This document shows, in pieces, positions 47,793 to 60,070 of a DNA stretch of 64,000 bases. The position numbers and the translations under genes are program-made. Origin of the DNA: Endothia cerciana. Taxonomy: Eukaryota; Ascomycota; Sordariomycetes; Diaporthales; Cryphonectriaceae. The notes under the pieces are model-generated. The model ran no database searches, was not told where the DNA came from, and saw nothing but the letters and a program-made list of their open reading frames with translations. The DNA lies in NCBI GenBank assembly GCA_026119935.1, contig JALRMH010000040.1, positions 124,001 to 188,000 of the forward strand. The letters are read 5' to 3'. Positions within the stretch are counted from its first letter, which is position 1. Each line of letters begins with the position of its first letter.

Positions 47793-50700
47793 ATGGTGCC
47801 CAAGCCCGCCGAGTTTGCCGACAGCACGCTGGCCCCGGGATATTTCCCCACCCCTCACGGAGCAGACACCGACATGAAGAACATGCCATGGAGACCAAGA
47901 TCAGCGCCCCGGGTGAGCAACTCGAGGTCGCCCAGCCCGCTTCTGTTCTGGACCAGGAGGGGCAACCAGCCACAGCAGGCAGACGCCGCAGGCGCCAGGG
48001 TGAGGGACTCTGATGCCGACTGGTTTGCGATCGAGCAGAGGGAAGGCGAGGACGCCACCTATGTGGACAGTGTGAGCAATCATCTCGGGAGGATGACACC
48101 GTCGACACCGCCAACGAGGTCCAGAGCAAGGACCCCAGATGGCCGGAGGGACCTGAAGGGTTCCGAATGTGGCCAGGAGAACCAAGCGCAACCACCGACG
48201 ATGACGAGGGAAGAGTACGAGGCCCTGCCCCTCGCGATCCAAAGAAAGGTACGCTTGCCTTATACTTACCTTCTCGTCCCTTGGCCCGAACGGGCGTGCC
48301 CTGTGTGTGAAAAGCTGAAGTATCAGCCGCCCGGGCGACGTTCGACGCCTGAACCTACACTACACATTGCAAGTGTTCTGCACCCGGCCCCGCGTCGTGA
48401 TCCCTCCCTATTTTTATTTTTATTTTTATTTTTATTTTTATTTTTATTTCTTTCTCTCGCATCGTGGACCTGCCCTGCACATCGCACATTCCGCGTCAAT
48501 CCGCGTGCTCTTCCTGCAGCCTCTGGCCTCCTAATTCTTGTGTCTCACGAAGCCAAGCCAACCCAATCTTCCTGCCCGTTATCCAGACCACATTGTCACC
48601 CTCGCTAGGCCGTGGGCGCCTCAGGAGCGGACGTAAGTTCCCCGTCTGTACGTGGAGGCACAATGGAAGCCTTGCGACCTGTGTCCTCCTCGCACCAGGT
48701 CGCAGAAACGGGGGCCTCCTGGCTCGAAGCGCAGACAACATCAACCCCTCGAGACTCACCAAGCGGCGACGTCTGGACCCTTCAGAGGGAGAGAGCATAC
48801 GCATCGCCCAGCCAGGACAGACAAGCCAAGCACGCGGACCCCCGGGCCAACACATGGGAAGAGGGCGGTTAAGCCGGTGTGTTTGAGCCCCCTGGTGCCT
48901 AGAGCTCAGCTTGACCAGCCGCGGCCTAGTAGCCGTAGGAAACCCCAACAGTCCGGGACCGGGGGGCTGGCAGCTCGTGGCCTCAGGACCCGGGGTAAGA
49001 TTTGGGTCCACCGGGACTAGGCCGAGCCGGGATGATGATTCGCGATGCTGGTCGTAATGCCTGTGGACACCATCTCGTCTGGTTGGACTGCCTACCATCC
49101 GCTTCCACTGGTTCCTGTGGGCCCGCCCAGCATATCACAACCGCCCATCGCTTCCCCCATTTGTGAAGGGGAGGAGGGATTGGGAGAGGTCGAAGGAACA
49201 GGCGAGGATGGGCACGCGTCCGGATCGGACGAGCCCAGCAGGAAAAAAACAAAAAAACAAAACAAAACCAAAAAAACCCTCACCCCAAAGACCTGCCCAA
49301 GGGGACGAAGATTGTCTTCCCAATTCCGGAGAAAGATCACCGTGACCCCGTCTTCCTGCTCTGTTCCTCCTGTTTTTCTTCTTTTCGCCACTTATCTAGA
49401 GCCAGTGCCCGTATCCTCCGCCCCGAGTTCTCCCTCGTGCTGGCTTTTTTCTTCTTCTTTTCTTCCCCTTCCGTCTGTGCTCAAATTTGCCTGGGCGGAC
49501 AAGATATCTGGCTAGGAACCACCGTACACCACGGGCTCATCCGTGGCGTTACGCACGGCCGGAAGCCAAGCAACGCACCACACAGGGTTACAGCAAACCT
49601 GCCAGACTCCAGAAGCCAGTAGCAGACGGTGAGCCGCTATCCTCCCTCTCCACTGCGCTCTTGGTGTCTGCCCAAGTCGGGTGTGTCGGCCGTCCTTCAC
49701 ATGCAAGGACGGAAGAGCTGAAGATATCTTTCCGTATTATTGGGCACACTAATGACCCTCGTTCGCCGGAACGTACACGACTCTGCGTGCCAAGTGGTTA
49801 TGCAGCAGCCCAAGCATGCGGGTGACAACTGCAGGGTGCAGTGCGTCTTGTCGCTTCGATGGGCGGGGGGGGGGGGGGCGTGTCCCGTTGCGTTCCGGCC
49901 TGGAATTGGTGGGCTTCTGGCCCTCGAGTCGCCGGTCACAAGGGAGGGCATGCCAGGATATGCTGCAGGACGTGCGCGCGCTTGGCAGTGAGTAGGAGCA
50001 TTCCCCGTGGGTATCCTTGCTTGCCCAGTATGCCTGCTGCCATGCGCATCGCGTCCCACACATTGATTGTCATGCAGTCTCCTCCCCCTGGAAGGCACAC
50101 TGCTATGCTATCCGTGTTCCTGCATGGCCGACACCCTCTGCATTATGACAACGCACCAGTCCCAAGCGGAGGCACCCTGACTTGATCACACCCTGCCGAG
50201 TCGCGCCTCTTCTTCATCTTCATGCCCTATGCCCTGATCACCTCCCCCCCTCTCTCGTCCTGAGCGATCGTCTGTGTTGCATCGCCCGCTGTCACATCCT
50301 AATACCCAAACCTGTCAATCTGGATACCGAGGATTAATATTGACCCATTGGCCCGCCCGCCCCCCCCCCCACGCGCAGTACTTTTCGGCACTCGAGCGCC
50401 TTCGTTTTGCACAGGCATCAGACGAGGTGGACCGCATCTATAATCATTACGACCTCTCGTCCGTCAATCTCAAACACCGAAAACACCGCCAGGCCCTCAG
50501 CTCCCCCGATACCCTCTGGGCTGCACCAACGACCCGGAAGGCCCGCGACTCGTACTTTACGGCCGTCTCCGATGACTCCTGGGTCCTGAACTACCCGGGC
50601 AAGGTCAACAAGACGGAACTCACGAGGGAGGAGCAGGTCAACCTGGTCAAGCACCTCCGGGCAAGCGTCATCCTCGACGCGGCAAGCAGGGCCATCTCGC

Positions 50701-51929
50701 AGGTCCACGGCAGCGATACGAACCGGTTACCCACCCCGGATATCGATCATTCCACGGCGACCCTGTCATCCAGGGCGGGAAGCGCGGGCTCGATGACCAG
50801 CGCAATGGCGAACCATGAGGCTGGCGATAAGGATGCCATGAGGGAGAGCCTGTACGACAGCTTCCGGTGGCTGGACGACGAGGGAAGCCTGGACCTGGGG
50901 CTCGCCTTGGATGACTACCACGCAAACCTGCGCGAGGAGATCCCCCAGACGGGCAAGAACAGGCGGCCGTCTTTCCGACGCCGTCTGTCGATATCTAAGC
51001 TCCCATTCGGCCGTGCCCCGGTGTCAAGCCGGCCAGATCCTTCGCCCCTGCAGACCCCGACGGTCGAACAACAGCCAAACAACACACAGCGCCGGCTGTC
51101 TCGAACCCTCTCCGTCATGAACCCGAGCAGGCACGCGCACTCGGAGTCGACATCCACATCCATCATCGATCCTTCTGCCACCCATTATCAGGACCCCGAG
51201 GCTCGACAACAATTACGGGCGTACCTCGCCTCGCCGACAAAATTTGACGAGGCCGTCCAATATGGGTTTCCAGCCAGGGACTCACAACAGCTGTCGGCGC
51301 ATGACGACAGAAAGCGCCCGTCCAGGCCGAGCCTGAGCCCTGCAGACTCAACCGGGAACATGCGCTCATTTCTGCACTTTGACGGCGACGAGGACGAGGA
51401 GCTCAGCGACAACGACGACGCCAGCAGTGTATCAGATCCGGAGTCTCCCAAGACGCCCCAGATGGGTGGTCTGACGCCCCCGCCGGGCCACCACCACCCT
51501 GTCAGGACCTCGACAGACCCGCTCAGTCATGACCGCGCCATCCGGCGAGCGGCAGCCTTCCCCAAGCCGACGACGAGCGATTCACACGCGCCGGACTTTA
51601 CCTCACGGGAGATGACGATGCGGATGACGCTGACGAGGCCGGACCTGAGGGCAAACGAGGATCTGATCTACGGATGGCGGCACCAGGGGCACCAGGGGCA
51701 CCAGGCTACATATCTCCCTCCGAGGCGCAGGTCTCAGTCGGCTCAGCTGACCCCCAACGACGTCTCTCTAGCCAACGGACAGACGACCGCTGCGTGCTGG
51801 AGCCAAGGGCGGCCTAACGACGAGGGTACCGAGAAGATGTGGGCCGTGATGGACCACTGGAACGCGGACAGTGTGGCGGGTGACAAGGGCGTCATGAAGA
51901 GGTTCTGGAACAAGGTTAGGAGGACCTAG
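47793..51929 (+). CDS. Ser/Pro-rich conserved fungal protein, two exons around a 2.1 kb intron
   Basis: Proposed exons are 47793-48248 and 50379-51929, giving 668 residues. The donor is AAAG|GTACGC and the acceptor ACGCGCAG|TACTTT. The join produces EALPLAIQRKYFSALERLRF, the continuous N-terminal motif I associate with a widespread Pezizomycotina family sometimes labelled mucin-like. Other blocks are DSYFTAVSDDSWVLNYP, EEQVNLVKHLRASVILDAA, YDSFRWLDDE, LDLGLALDDYHANLREEIP, RRPSFRRRLSISKLPFGR and the C-terminal GVMKRFWNKVRR. I see no signal peptide, membrane segment or catalytic motif, and the function is unknown. Serine, proline and charged low-complexity sequence dominates, including an acidic run near nt 51380. 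Exon 2 is well supported; exon 1 and its start less so, because further upstream exons are possible. Confidence 0.7.
48249..50378 (+). other. Putative 2130-nt intron of the Ser/Pro-rich gene
   Basis: Bounded by GTACGC and CGCGCAG. It contains (ATTTTT)n at 48409-48449, an AAAAC-rich tract at about 49245-49275, G14 at 49865-49878 and C11 just before the acceptor. Frames inside it are short and motif-free. It is roughly twenty times longer than the other introns in this window. Confidence 0.6.
48409..48449. repeat. (ATTTTT)n hexanucleotide repeat
   Basis: About seven tandem ATTTTT units inside the putative long intron. Confidence 0.9.
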
Positions 51930-53968
51930 TGGGCCGTCTCTCTCCGGTGGCCTGAGTGTATCCATCCGTCGGATCCGCAGGGCGAGGGCATCTCGTCTGG
52001 AGGTAGTAGGCATCCCCCTTGTTGACGGCAAAGATGCGCCGGACCGCCTGGGCGCCAGGCCGGCGGAGGTGGTGGGGAAGGTGCCGGTGCCATCGTGGTG
52101 ATGAGTGGGCGGAGGTGGATCTCCCTGAAGCTCCGGAAAGACAGTGATTGCAGACACAGCCGTGCAATTCTCGAGTCGTCCGAGTTCATGCATCGCAGCT
52201 GCATGCTAGGCTGCAGACCCACCACCGTCAGGTTTCCACCCTTCCTTCTTCCTTTGTGTGAGCATTCTCATGTCGTGTTTCCACTACAAAATTTCGTGTC
52301 TGCGCGGAAGTTCACTTGCTATGCACACCATAGAAGAAGGGCGTGCCTCGTGGCTCTCGGTTACTCTTGGAGCACAACAGGGCTGTTATCGTCAGCATCC
52401 CTGACTGGTTCCTGTGTCTGTTTTGTTCCCGGCGCAGACCCTTGATACTGGACGGTCGTGACTTGTCGGTCGTTGTGTCTAGCATCGATAATAGGGCTCT
52501 AGGATGGAAGCCAGATGATCCTGCATCGAAACTCAGTTGAATCATAATGCATACATACTGCCACACTGACACAGTGACCGTGCTGCCCCGGCCGCGCAGA
52601 GGCCATTCGATCCATCGCCAGCAATCCGACCGGTGGTTTGCAGCAACCACCCTCTCCCCCCCCCCCCCCACCAACGAAACCTTGTGGTTCGTCGTGTCAG
52701 AGGTCTCCCGACAAGCACTACCTCACGCCTCACCTGGACACACTCTGGTCTGGGATGTCGAGCAGCTAATTATCTGGCCTCGAATCCGTCGGTGGTACAT
52801 CCGGGTGCATTTCTCGATATACTAATTTTCCGGATGTTTCACCAGAGATGGCTCAGTTCAGCAGGCAGAAGTCACATGTGATGAGTCCGAGGGAAAGGTC
52901 CTCCACATACCATCTACGTACTCTCCTAGGGGTATCCAACAAACATGTACCCCGTAGAAGATATTCGGTTATCCAACTTAGCCGGCAGGGGAGAAGCCTC
53001 ATCGGGGAATTGGTTATTTATTGCTTCGATCTGTTGGTCAGATCATCGTTGGCATACAGTTGTCATATATCCTGTTGAACAGAGGGATGAACCCGGTCCA
53101 GCGAATATATGGGAAGCCACCCGTATGGGATTTTTGGCATTCTGTCAAGTGGTGACAGCTGGCATACCTAGGTACCTGGTCCTTTTGGGGGGGGGGGGGT
53201 TATTTCATTTTACTTTATTTTATTCTGCCTGTGAGGAATAACATGGGCGTGATCGCGATCCAGGGCCCGCGGCTGAAGCGAGTCCGCTCATTTGGCGGTG
53301 GATACCACCATGCAGTCAGCCATTTCGACAAATCTGGGACTCGCTTCGGCTGCGCCTCCACCAAAAAGCCCAAAAGGACTGCACCGTGATACCTACATGC
53401 GGTCAAGGGCTCCTGCAGGAATGGCCAATCAGCCGGTCAGCACGACAGGCTCCGGGGATGATATCACCTCGGGACTCCTGATGATTCCCTGTGGGACAGC
53501 ATGCCCAGGCCAGCCAGTCAACGGCCGGCGACCCCACGATGGTGCCTGTAAGACCTGGCGAGCCGAGAGCGTATGCGGATAAGGGACCTGTAAGCTTGTT
53601 CGGACCCTGACGTCCAAGGAAAAGGCGAGAATCCTCATGCAGGTGGGAGTGTGTCTGACGTGCGGTTACTCAAAGAGGTGACAAGCCTGCTGCGAGCTGA
53701 CGATTTGAACCATGCCGTCCCTCAGGGCCCCCCTCTTGTCGCCGCCTGCGCAGGCTTTCCTCATGTGTCTGTCTGCCTCTCCAAGCGGTCCTCTTCCCCC
53801 CCCCCCCCGGGCAATATCATGTTCTGTTGGTAAAAAGATTGTGCCTGGCGCGCACCCCTCTAGACGTCTATACATCCTTTGTGCTTGGCGATGTGTTAGC
53901 ATCCACCCACCCACCCACCCACGCTGCGGGAGTTTCTAGGCCGCGAATATGGGAGAATCAGTCTCGCT
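51930..53968. other. Intergenic region before the GT90 gene
   Basis: No supported gene. C14 at 52656-52669, G13 at 53187-53199 and C13 at 53796-53808 are present, with a short (CCCA)n tract at about 53906-53921. Confidence 0.6.
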
Positions 53969-56900
53969 ATGGTAAGGCCATCCTCAGCTCCGGCTGGATA
54001 TATCTGGTTCGGGCCGGATCCTCACTTTGAGGTGTCCTGGACGGTACTGACTCCCGGGCTTGTCAGTGTCTTCGTCGTGGGGATCTCGTTCCTCTCGTCG
54101 CGGTACTACGTGACAGCATCACTTGGTGAGTACCAGCAGAAGGTTGACGAGACCGAAAGCCACCCTGTCCATTGCCATGTCATGCTGACCATCGGGGCCA
54201 CAGAGCGACCAATCGTCCTGTCCGCACTCACGCTGTTATGGACGGGTCTCAGCCTCATATTCTACAGCAGGTGGCAGGGCGGCGAGCGGATCTCAGTGAC
54301 CCATCATCTGCGTTCGCTGCTCCGGGCTCGATCCATAGCGGGACTGTTGCAGGCCATTGTCCTGCCGGTGTGCCTCGTAGTGAGAGCATTCTTGTTCCGA
54401 CAGACGTTGTCGTGGGCACAATGTACTATACCTGGAGCATACGTGAGCTCAACTCCCCCCCTCCCTTCCTTCCCCCCCCCCCCGGTAAAAGATGCCTGGA
54501 GGTGGAGGAGTCCCGCTGATGAGGCCTGGTGCAGACGTTGCTACTCGCCCTTGTCCTGGTGGCGGATCGATATCTTCCCCTGCAGCAGCACGACTACACG
54601 CAGCTTCCGGCGTCCGAGCACTCGGCGAGCCTCTCCGAAGCGCTCCCCTCTCCCTGGATCAGGAGGGCTGGAAGAGGCCCTGAGGCTGACCAGCGTCCCA
54701 CCCTCCGATACATAGCGTTTGCCGTGGCGTGGGCCGTCCTGGCCAGCCGCAGCCTCGTCTCCGTCGGGCGGTCCACCGGGGTGGTCTGCCCTGCGAACAT
54801 GGGGTGGCCGAGCGCTGGCGTGGCCCCGCAGATTATCGTTCTCGGCCTCGACGTCCTCGTCGTCCATCTCATCGCAAGGAGGATGAGGAGGCAGCATATC
54901 GCGATGGGACCGGCCCCTATAGCCAGCCGGGGGAACCTGGCCGAGGACTTCCTGGCCGCGGCGGTCTCGATGGGCCTCATACTCGCCCTCTATGCCCGAG
55001 TCTCGACTGCGATGTTCAGGGAGCTGGTGGCGGCCCCACATGTCCGCGGCCTCGTCCTCAGGGACTTGATGGCGGACAGTCTTGGTGCGGCCGGCGTGAT
55101 GCTCTCTGGCATGGAGCTCTTGGCGGCCCACATGACCACGGGCACGCTCGCTCTCCTGGGCGGTGCCACTGTCGTGTTATCATCCCACAACTACCGGCTC
55201 GCCGCCGAACGGGGCGTCATCCAGGCCGTACCCCAGACCTCCCTGGGGCCCCTCGCCGTGGGCGCTCTGGCAGCGGGCATCATCATTCTTCTCAGCCGCG
55301 AGGCCGTGCGGTCCGACGCCGAAGTCCTTAAGCTGTCGGCCAACGAGAGGTCGGAACACAAGAGGCGGATCATAGGCTGCTTCGCCGGCCTCGGCTTGGT
55401 CCTCGGGTACAATCTTGTCCGGGCGTCGGTGGCAGCCCCGCCGGATGTGCATGCGCTCGTGGCATCAGCGCGGAAGGCCTCCGACACGTGGGTGAGCCGG
55501 GCACACCAGAGCCAGACCCTCCAGGAAGCCGTGGCGGAGTACAAGAGCCGCTACGGCATCTCCCCGCCGCCCAACTTCGACAGGTGGTACTCATTCGCGG
55601 TCGGGCGCGACTCGCCCGTCATCGACGCCTTCGACCAGGTCCACGAGGACCTGCTGCCCTTCTGGGGCCTGCGGGCGGCCGACCTGCGCGGGCGGACCAG
55701 CCACCTGATGGAGCAGGCGCACCTGGGCATAGGCGGGCTGCGGGTCAGGAACGGCACCGTCGGGCTGAGCGAGCTGACGCCGGGGACGCACCGGTGGATG
55801 ATGGAGGGCTACCGGGCCATGATCGAGCCGTTCGCTGTGCACCTCCCTGACATGGACCTCGCGTTCAACATCGACGACGAGTGCCGGGTCGTGATGCCCC
55901 ATGACACGTTCTGGGAGCACGTCGTCGGCGGCGGGAGGGCGCGCACGGTGCTGGCCCGGCCGGGCGACAACGGCGGCCCGCCGCGCCCGTCCTTCAGCGA
56001 CGCGGCGTCCCCACCGTGGTCCGACGCGTACCTCGGCCTGAGCCGGGACGACCACCCGCCCCTCTCGGAGTACTTCTCCGAGCGCGGCCGGCTCCCCATC
56101 TACGACGCCTTCGTCGCGCCGACGTGCCGGCCGTCCAGCCCCGCGCGGCAGTACAAGTGGAGGGACCCCGCCCTCCCCGGCGCCCGCGGCGGCGTTCTCA
56201 ACGGCGGCGGGGACCTGTGCGACCGCCCCGACCTGGCGGGCCTGCACGGGTTCCTCCTCAGCCCGGGCGCCTTCGCGGTGACGCGGCACGCGATGCCCAT
56301 CTTCAGCCAGGGCCGCGCGGGCGGGTTCAACGACATCCTGGTGCCGAGCCCGTGGAACTTCGTGGGCAAGGTCGACCTGGACGGGGCAAGGGACCCCGCG
56401 TGGCGGGACAAGAGCGACACCGTCTTCTGGCGCGGGTCCGCGACGGACGGGTACACCAGGGGCGGGACGTGGCCGGGCTACCTGCGCGCCCGGTTCGTGA
56501 GCCTGGCGCAGGCCCTCCGGGGGGCGTCGGCGGGCCACGCCCCCCTCGCCCTGCCCCTCCCCGGCGCGCCGCCGCCCCTGCCGGCCGTCAACGTCTCCTT
56601 CGTCGGCGCCTTCACGCGCTGCGACGCGCCGGACTGCCTCGCCGAGGCGGCGACCTTCTACGGCGCCCGGGCCGCCCCGCCGCCGCCGAGCATCGACTTC
56701 CAGGACCACTGGGCGTACCGGCACCTGGTCGACCTCGACGGCGCCGGGTTCTCGGGCCGGTTCCTGCCGTTCCTGCGGAGCCGGAGCCTGGTGTACCGCG
56801 CGAGCCTGTTCCGCACCTGGTACGACGAGCGCGTGCACCCGTGGGCGCACTACGTGCCGCTGGACGTGAGCCTGCGCGGGCTGTGGGACGTGGTACGGCT

Positions 56901-57096
56901 TGTGAGCGGCGGCGCCGCCCCGGGGGGCGGGACGGGCGGGAGTTTGTCTCTGGCCGAGGTGATCGCGGCTGATAGTCGTAAGTGGGCACTCAAGGCGCTG
57001 AGGGGGGAGGATATGCAGGTGTATATGTTCCGCCTGCTGCTGGAGTGGGGGAGGTTGGTCGATGATGACCGGGAGCAGATCGGGTATGACCCGTGA
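53969..57096 (+). CDS. Multi-pass GT90/CAP10-type glycosyltransferase (three exons)
   Basis: Exons are 53969-54125, 54204-54442 and 54535-57096, giving 985 residues. Intron 1 (GTGAGT..GCCACAG) is 78 nt and in frame; intron 2 (GTGAGC..GGTGCAG, 92 nt) carries a C12 run. The first 450 residues hold many hydrophobic segments (LVSVFVVGISFL, IVLSALTLLWTGLSLIF, TLLLALVLVADRY, IIVLGLDVLVVHLI, MGLILALYARV, LAVGALAAGIIILL). A soluble CAP10-type domain follows from about 474 to the end, with ISPPPNFDRWYSFA, DFQDHWAYRHLVDLDG, a GSATDGY segment near 764 and SRSLVYRASLFRTWYDERV. Related enzymes include Cryptococcus Cap10/Cap59-neighbour proteins and animal Rumi/POGLUT; donor and acceptor here are unknown. 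The domain-coding half is extremely GC-rich, more so than other exons in the window. ATG 53969 precedes a GTAAGG, so a different first exon cannot be excluded. Confidence 0.85.
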
Positions 57097-57667
57097 TGCG
57101 AGGACTTAAGCCAGGTTTGATAAGAAGATACCCATGGTGCATACCCACATAATGAGATCTGGAAGTAGTGAGATTCTGGGCCCGACGGGTCTTCCTGGAA
57201 ACGGAACTGTCACTGTAGAACATGACCCTCCGTGGCATCCTGAGGCTGGAGCGAAGGGTTGAGGCCGTGCTGAGACACATCTCCATCGGTCACATGATAT
57301 AAATCAAGGTCATCATCGACTCCATGCGCTACGGACAAGAAATCTCACACCCAAATGTGTGTGTACACAACGCCGAGAGTGGCATCATAAAGGGATGCAC
57401 GCCCCTCCTCAATGGTCCCTCCGCTCCATGTTTCGCACAACCAGCCCTCAGGTATGGCCGGCCTCGAGGAATTATCCCACTCCAAGCCTCACCCCGCCGG
57501 TGTTGTTGCTCCAGACACAAAGGCCCGCCTGCTTGAGGTGCTGTGTATGGAACCCACGAGAACACATCTCGCCGTTTCCCCCCTTCCCCCCCCCCCCCCC
57601 CCAAACCCCAAAATCGCGCTAGTGGACCGTCTATTGCCCTCCAATCGCAGTCTGTCTTCAGGACACT
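57097..57667. other. Convergent 3' intergenic region
   Basis: This 571-nt stretch separates the 3' ends of the GT90 gene and sdh1, with C17 at 57586-57602. No gene is seen. Confidence 0.7.
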
Positions 57668-60070
57668 TTAGTACACACGCTTGAACGGCGGCACAGCCTT
57701 GCACTCGGCCTCGTCGAGTGTGTGGCCGATAACACTCCTGTAGCCCAGCTCGACCTTGCCGTGCGGCTTCTTCTGGAAGGACAGGGTGTGCTTCATCCAT
57801 TTCTCATCGTCACGCTCAGGGTAGTCCTCACGGGCGTGGGCGCCACGAGACTCCTTGCGGTTGGCAGCAGAGACGGCAGTCTGAGTACTTTGAGAGGAGT
57901 CAGTACGCCCCCAGACAACCTCGGAAGCCTCCCCCCCCCCCAAAAAAGGGGGGGAGGGGTGGTTTGTCACTTACGCGCAGGCCAGGAGGTTCCTCAGCTC
58001 CAGCGTCTCGACCAGGTCGGAGTTCCATATCATACTGCGGTCCTTGATGCCAACCTGGCTGAACGTCTGGTCAACCTCGTTGATCTTGCGGACGCCCTCG
58101 TCCAGGCTCTCCTGTGTCCGGAAGACGCTGACATCCGTCTGCATGGTCTTCTGCATGGCCAGGCGGATCTCGGCAGTGCTCTTGGGCCCGTCAGAGGTCC
58201 GGACCTGGTCCAGAGCCTCGATAGACGCAGCACCGGCATCAGCGCTGATAGGCTTGTGCTTAGCGCCCGGGGTGAACTTGTCGCAGATTGTATGCGCGAC
58301 AGCACGGCCGAAAACAACCAGGTCGAGGAGTGAATTGGCGCCCAGGCGGTTGGCACCGTGGACAGACACGCAGGCAGCCTCACCACAGGCGAACAGGCCA
58401 GGCACAACCTTGTCCTTGCCATTCTCGTCGACAGTGATGACCTCGCCGGTGTATCGGGTGGGGATCCCGCCCATGTTGTAATGGACAGTAGGCAGGACGG
58501 GGATGGGCTGCTTGGTGACGTCGACACCAGAGAAGATGCTAGCCGTCTCGGAAATACCAGGCAGGCGCTCGTGCAGGATCTCGGCGGGCAGGTGGCTGAG
58601 CTGGAGATAGATGTGGTCCCTCTCAGGGCCAACCCCACGGCCCTCACGGATCTCCAAGGTCATAGACCGAGAGACGACATCGCGCGAGGCGAGGTCCTTG
58701 GCCGTGGGGGCGTAGCGTTCCATGAACCGCTCGCCCTCGGAGTTGAGGAGGTAGCCACCCTCGCCACGAGAGCCTTCCGTGATCAGGCAACCGGCGCCGT
58801 AGATACCCGTAGGGTGGAACTGGACGAACTCGAGATCCTGGTTGGGGAGGCCGGCACGGGCGACCATAGCCATACCATCCCCGGTACATGTGTGCGCAGA
58901 TGTGCAGCTGAAGTACGCACGACCGTACCCGCCGGTAGCCAGAACCGTGTTTTTCGCCATGAACCGGTGCAGGGTCCCGTCCTCCTGGTTGTAGGCCAGG
59001 ACACCACGGCACTCGCCGTCCTCCATGATCAGATCGATGGCAAAGTACTCGATAAAGTAGTTGGTGTTGTGCCGCAGAGACTGGCCGTAGAGGGTGTGTA
59101 GCAGTGCGTGGCCGGTCCGGTCAGCAGCAGCGCAGCATCGGTAAGCCTGGCCGCCCTTGCCATACTTCTGGGATTGACCACCGAAGGCACGCTGGTAACT
59201 GGAAGGCAGTCAGAGATGCCGGACTGGTTGGGCCCCCCCCGGGGGGGGGGGGAGGAGGGGAAACGGGGGAAGGGAAACGGGGGAAGGGAAACGGGGGAGG
59301 GGAGGCGGGGGGGAGGCGGGGGGAAGGGGGGCCGCCGTCACGTACATCCTCCCGTCCTCGGTTCTTGAGAAGGGGCAGCCATAGTTCTCGAGCTCGATGA
59401 TGGAGGCGGGAGCCTCGCGGGTCATGTAGTGGATAGCGTCCTGGTCCCCCAGCCAGTCTGAACCCTTGACGGTATCGTACATGTGCCACCTCCAGTCATC
59501 CTCGTGCATGTTTCCCAGGGCTGCGTTGATGCCACCCTGCGCAGCGACCGTGTGGCTCCTCGTGGGGAAGAGCTTCGACACGCAAGCAACGCTCTGCCCC
59601 CCCTCTGCGAGGCCAAAGGCAGCCCGCAGGCCGGAGCCGCCGGCGCCGACGACGACGGCATCGTATTCGTGATCCTGTTGAAAGCCCAGTGTTAACCGGC
59701 GGTGTGCCCGTGTCGCCGCAGGGCAGGGTCTGGATGGACCCGAGACGTACTATAACGGGATACTTGGTGCTAACGAAGGGGGACGCCTCCTTGGCGCGTA
59801 ACGGCTGGTTGGCGAAGATCTTGGCTGGTAGTCGGCCATATCAGCACACGGCACACGGGACGGGGCTCGCGGAGGGGGCGTACCTGCTGCTGGAGTGGAG
59901 GAGAAGGCCCTCGCCTGCGTCCTCGGTAGGCGCGGCAGCTGTCCAGCCTGGTGTCAGTAACCTGTCTGGCCCAGGGACGGCGGGTGTCGGGGCCTGGCAG
60001 CGCTGGGCGCCGAGGGGAGCAGGAGGCAGCCTACCGCCGTGAGCCTCCTCATTGCCATTGTAGAGGCCAT
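57668..60070 (-). CDS. sdh1: Succinate dehydrogenase flavoprotein subunit, mitochondrial (six exons)
   Basis: On the minus strand exons run 60070-60035, 59938-59884, 59824-59751, 59674-59346, 59198-57975 and 57887-57668, giving 645 residues. The presequence reads MASTMAMRRLTALPRLPRTQ, then RAFSSTPAAA, consistent with mitochondrial cleavage. The FAD-binding GAGGSG lies at about 65-70, and SHTVAAQGG carries His96, expected to bind FAD covalently. QFHPTGIYGAGCLITEG, HYNMGGIPTRYTGEV and SVHGANRLGANSLLDL form the dicarboxylate and FAD sites; GAHAREDYPERDD lies near the C-terminus. The protein is the catalytic subunit of respiratory complex II, oxidising succinate to fumarate. All five introns have GT..AG ends; junctions read RIYQRAFGG and ACATQTA. 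The start is set by the presequence and by the tiny 12-codon first exon. A CCAAT box lies about 180 nt upstream. Confidence 0.96.
59233..59330. repeat. G-rich tract in sdh1 intron 4
   Basis: On the plus strand C8 is followed by G12 and then by repeated GGGGGAAGGGAAAC-like units and further G runs. The tract fills most of the 147-nt intron 59199-59345. Because sdh1 is read from the minus strand, the G-rich strand is the transcription template. Confidence 0.85.

Noticed and set aside
50274..50378. ATG 50274 as the start of the Ser/Pro-rich protein
   Set aside because: This would translate an 11-nt poly-C run and a CAG acceptor; the conserved family sequence begins exactly at 50379 and continues upstream in the exon ending at 48248.
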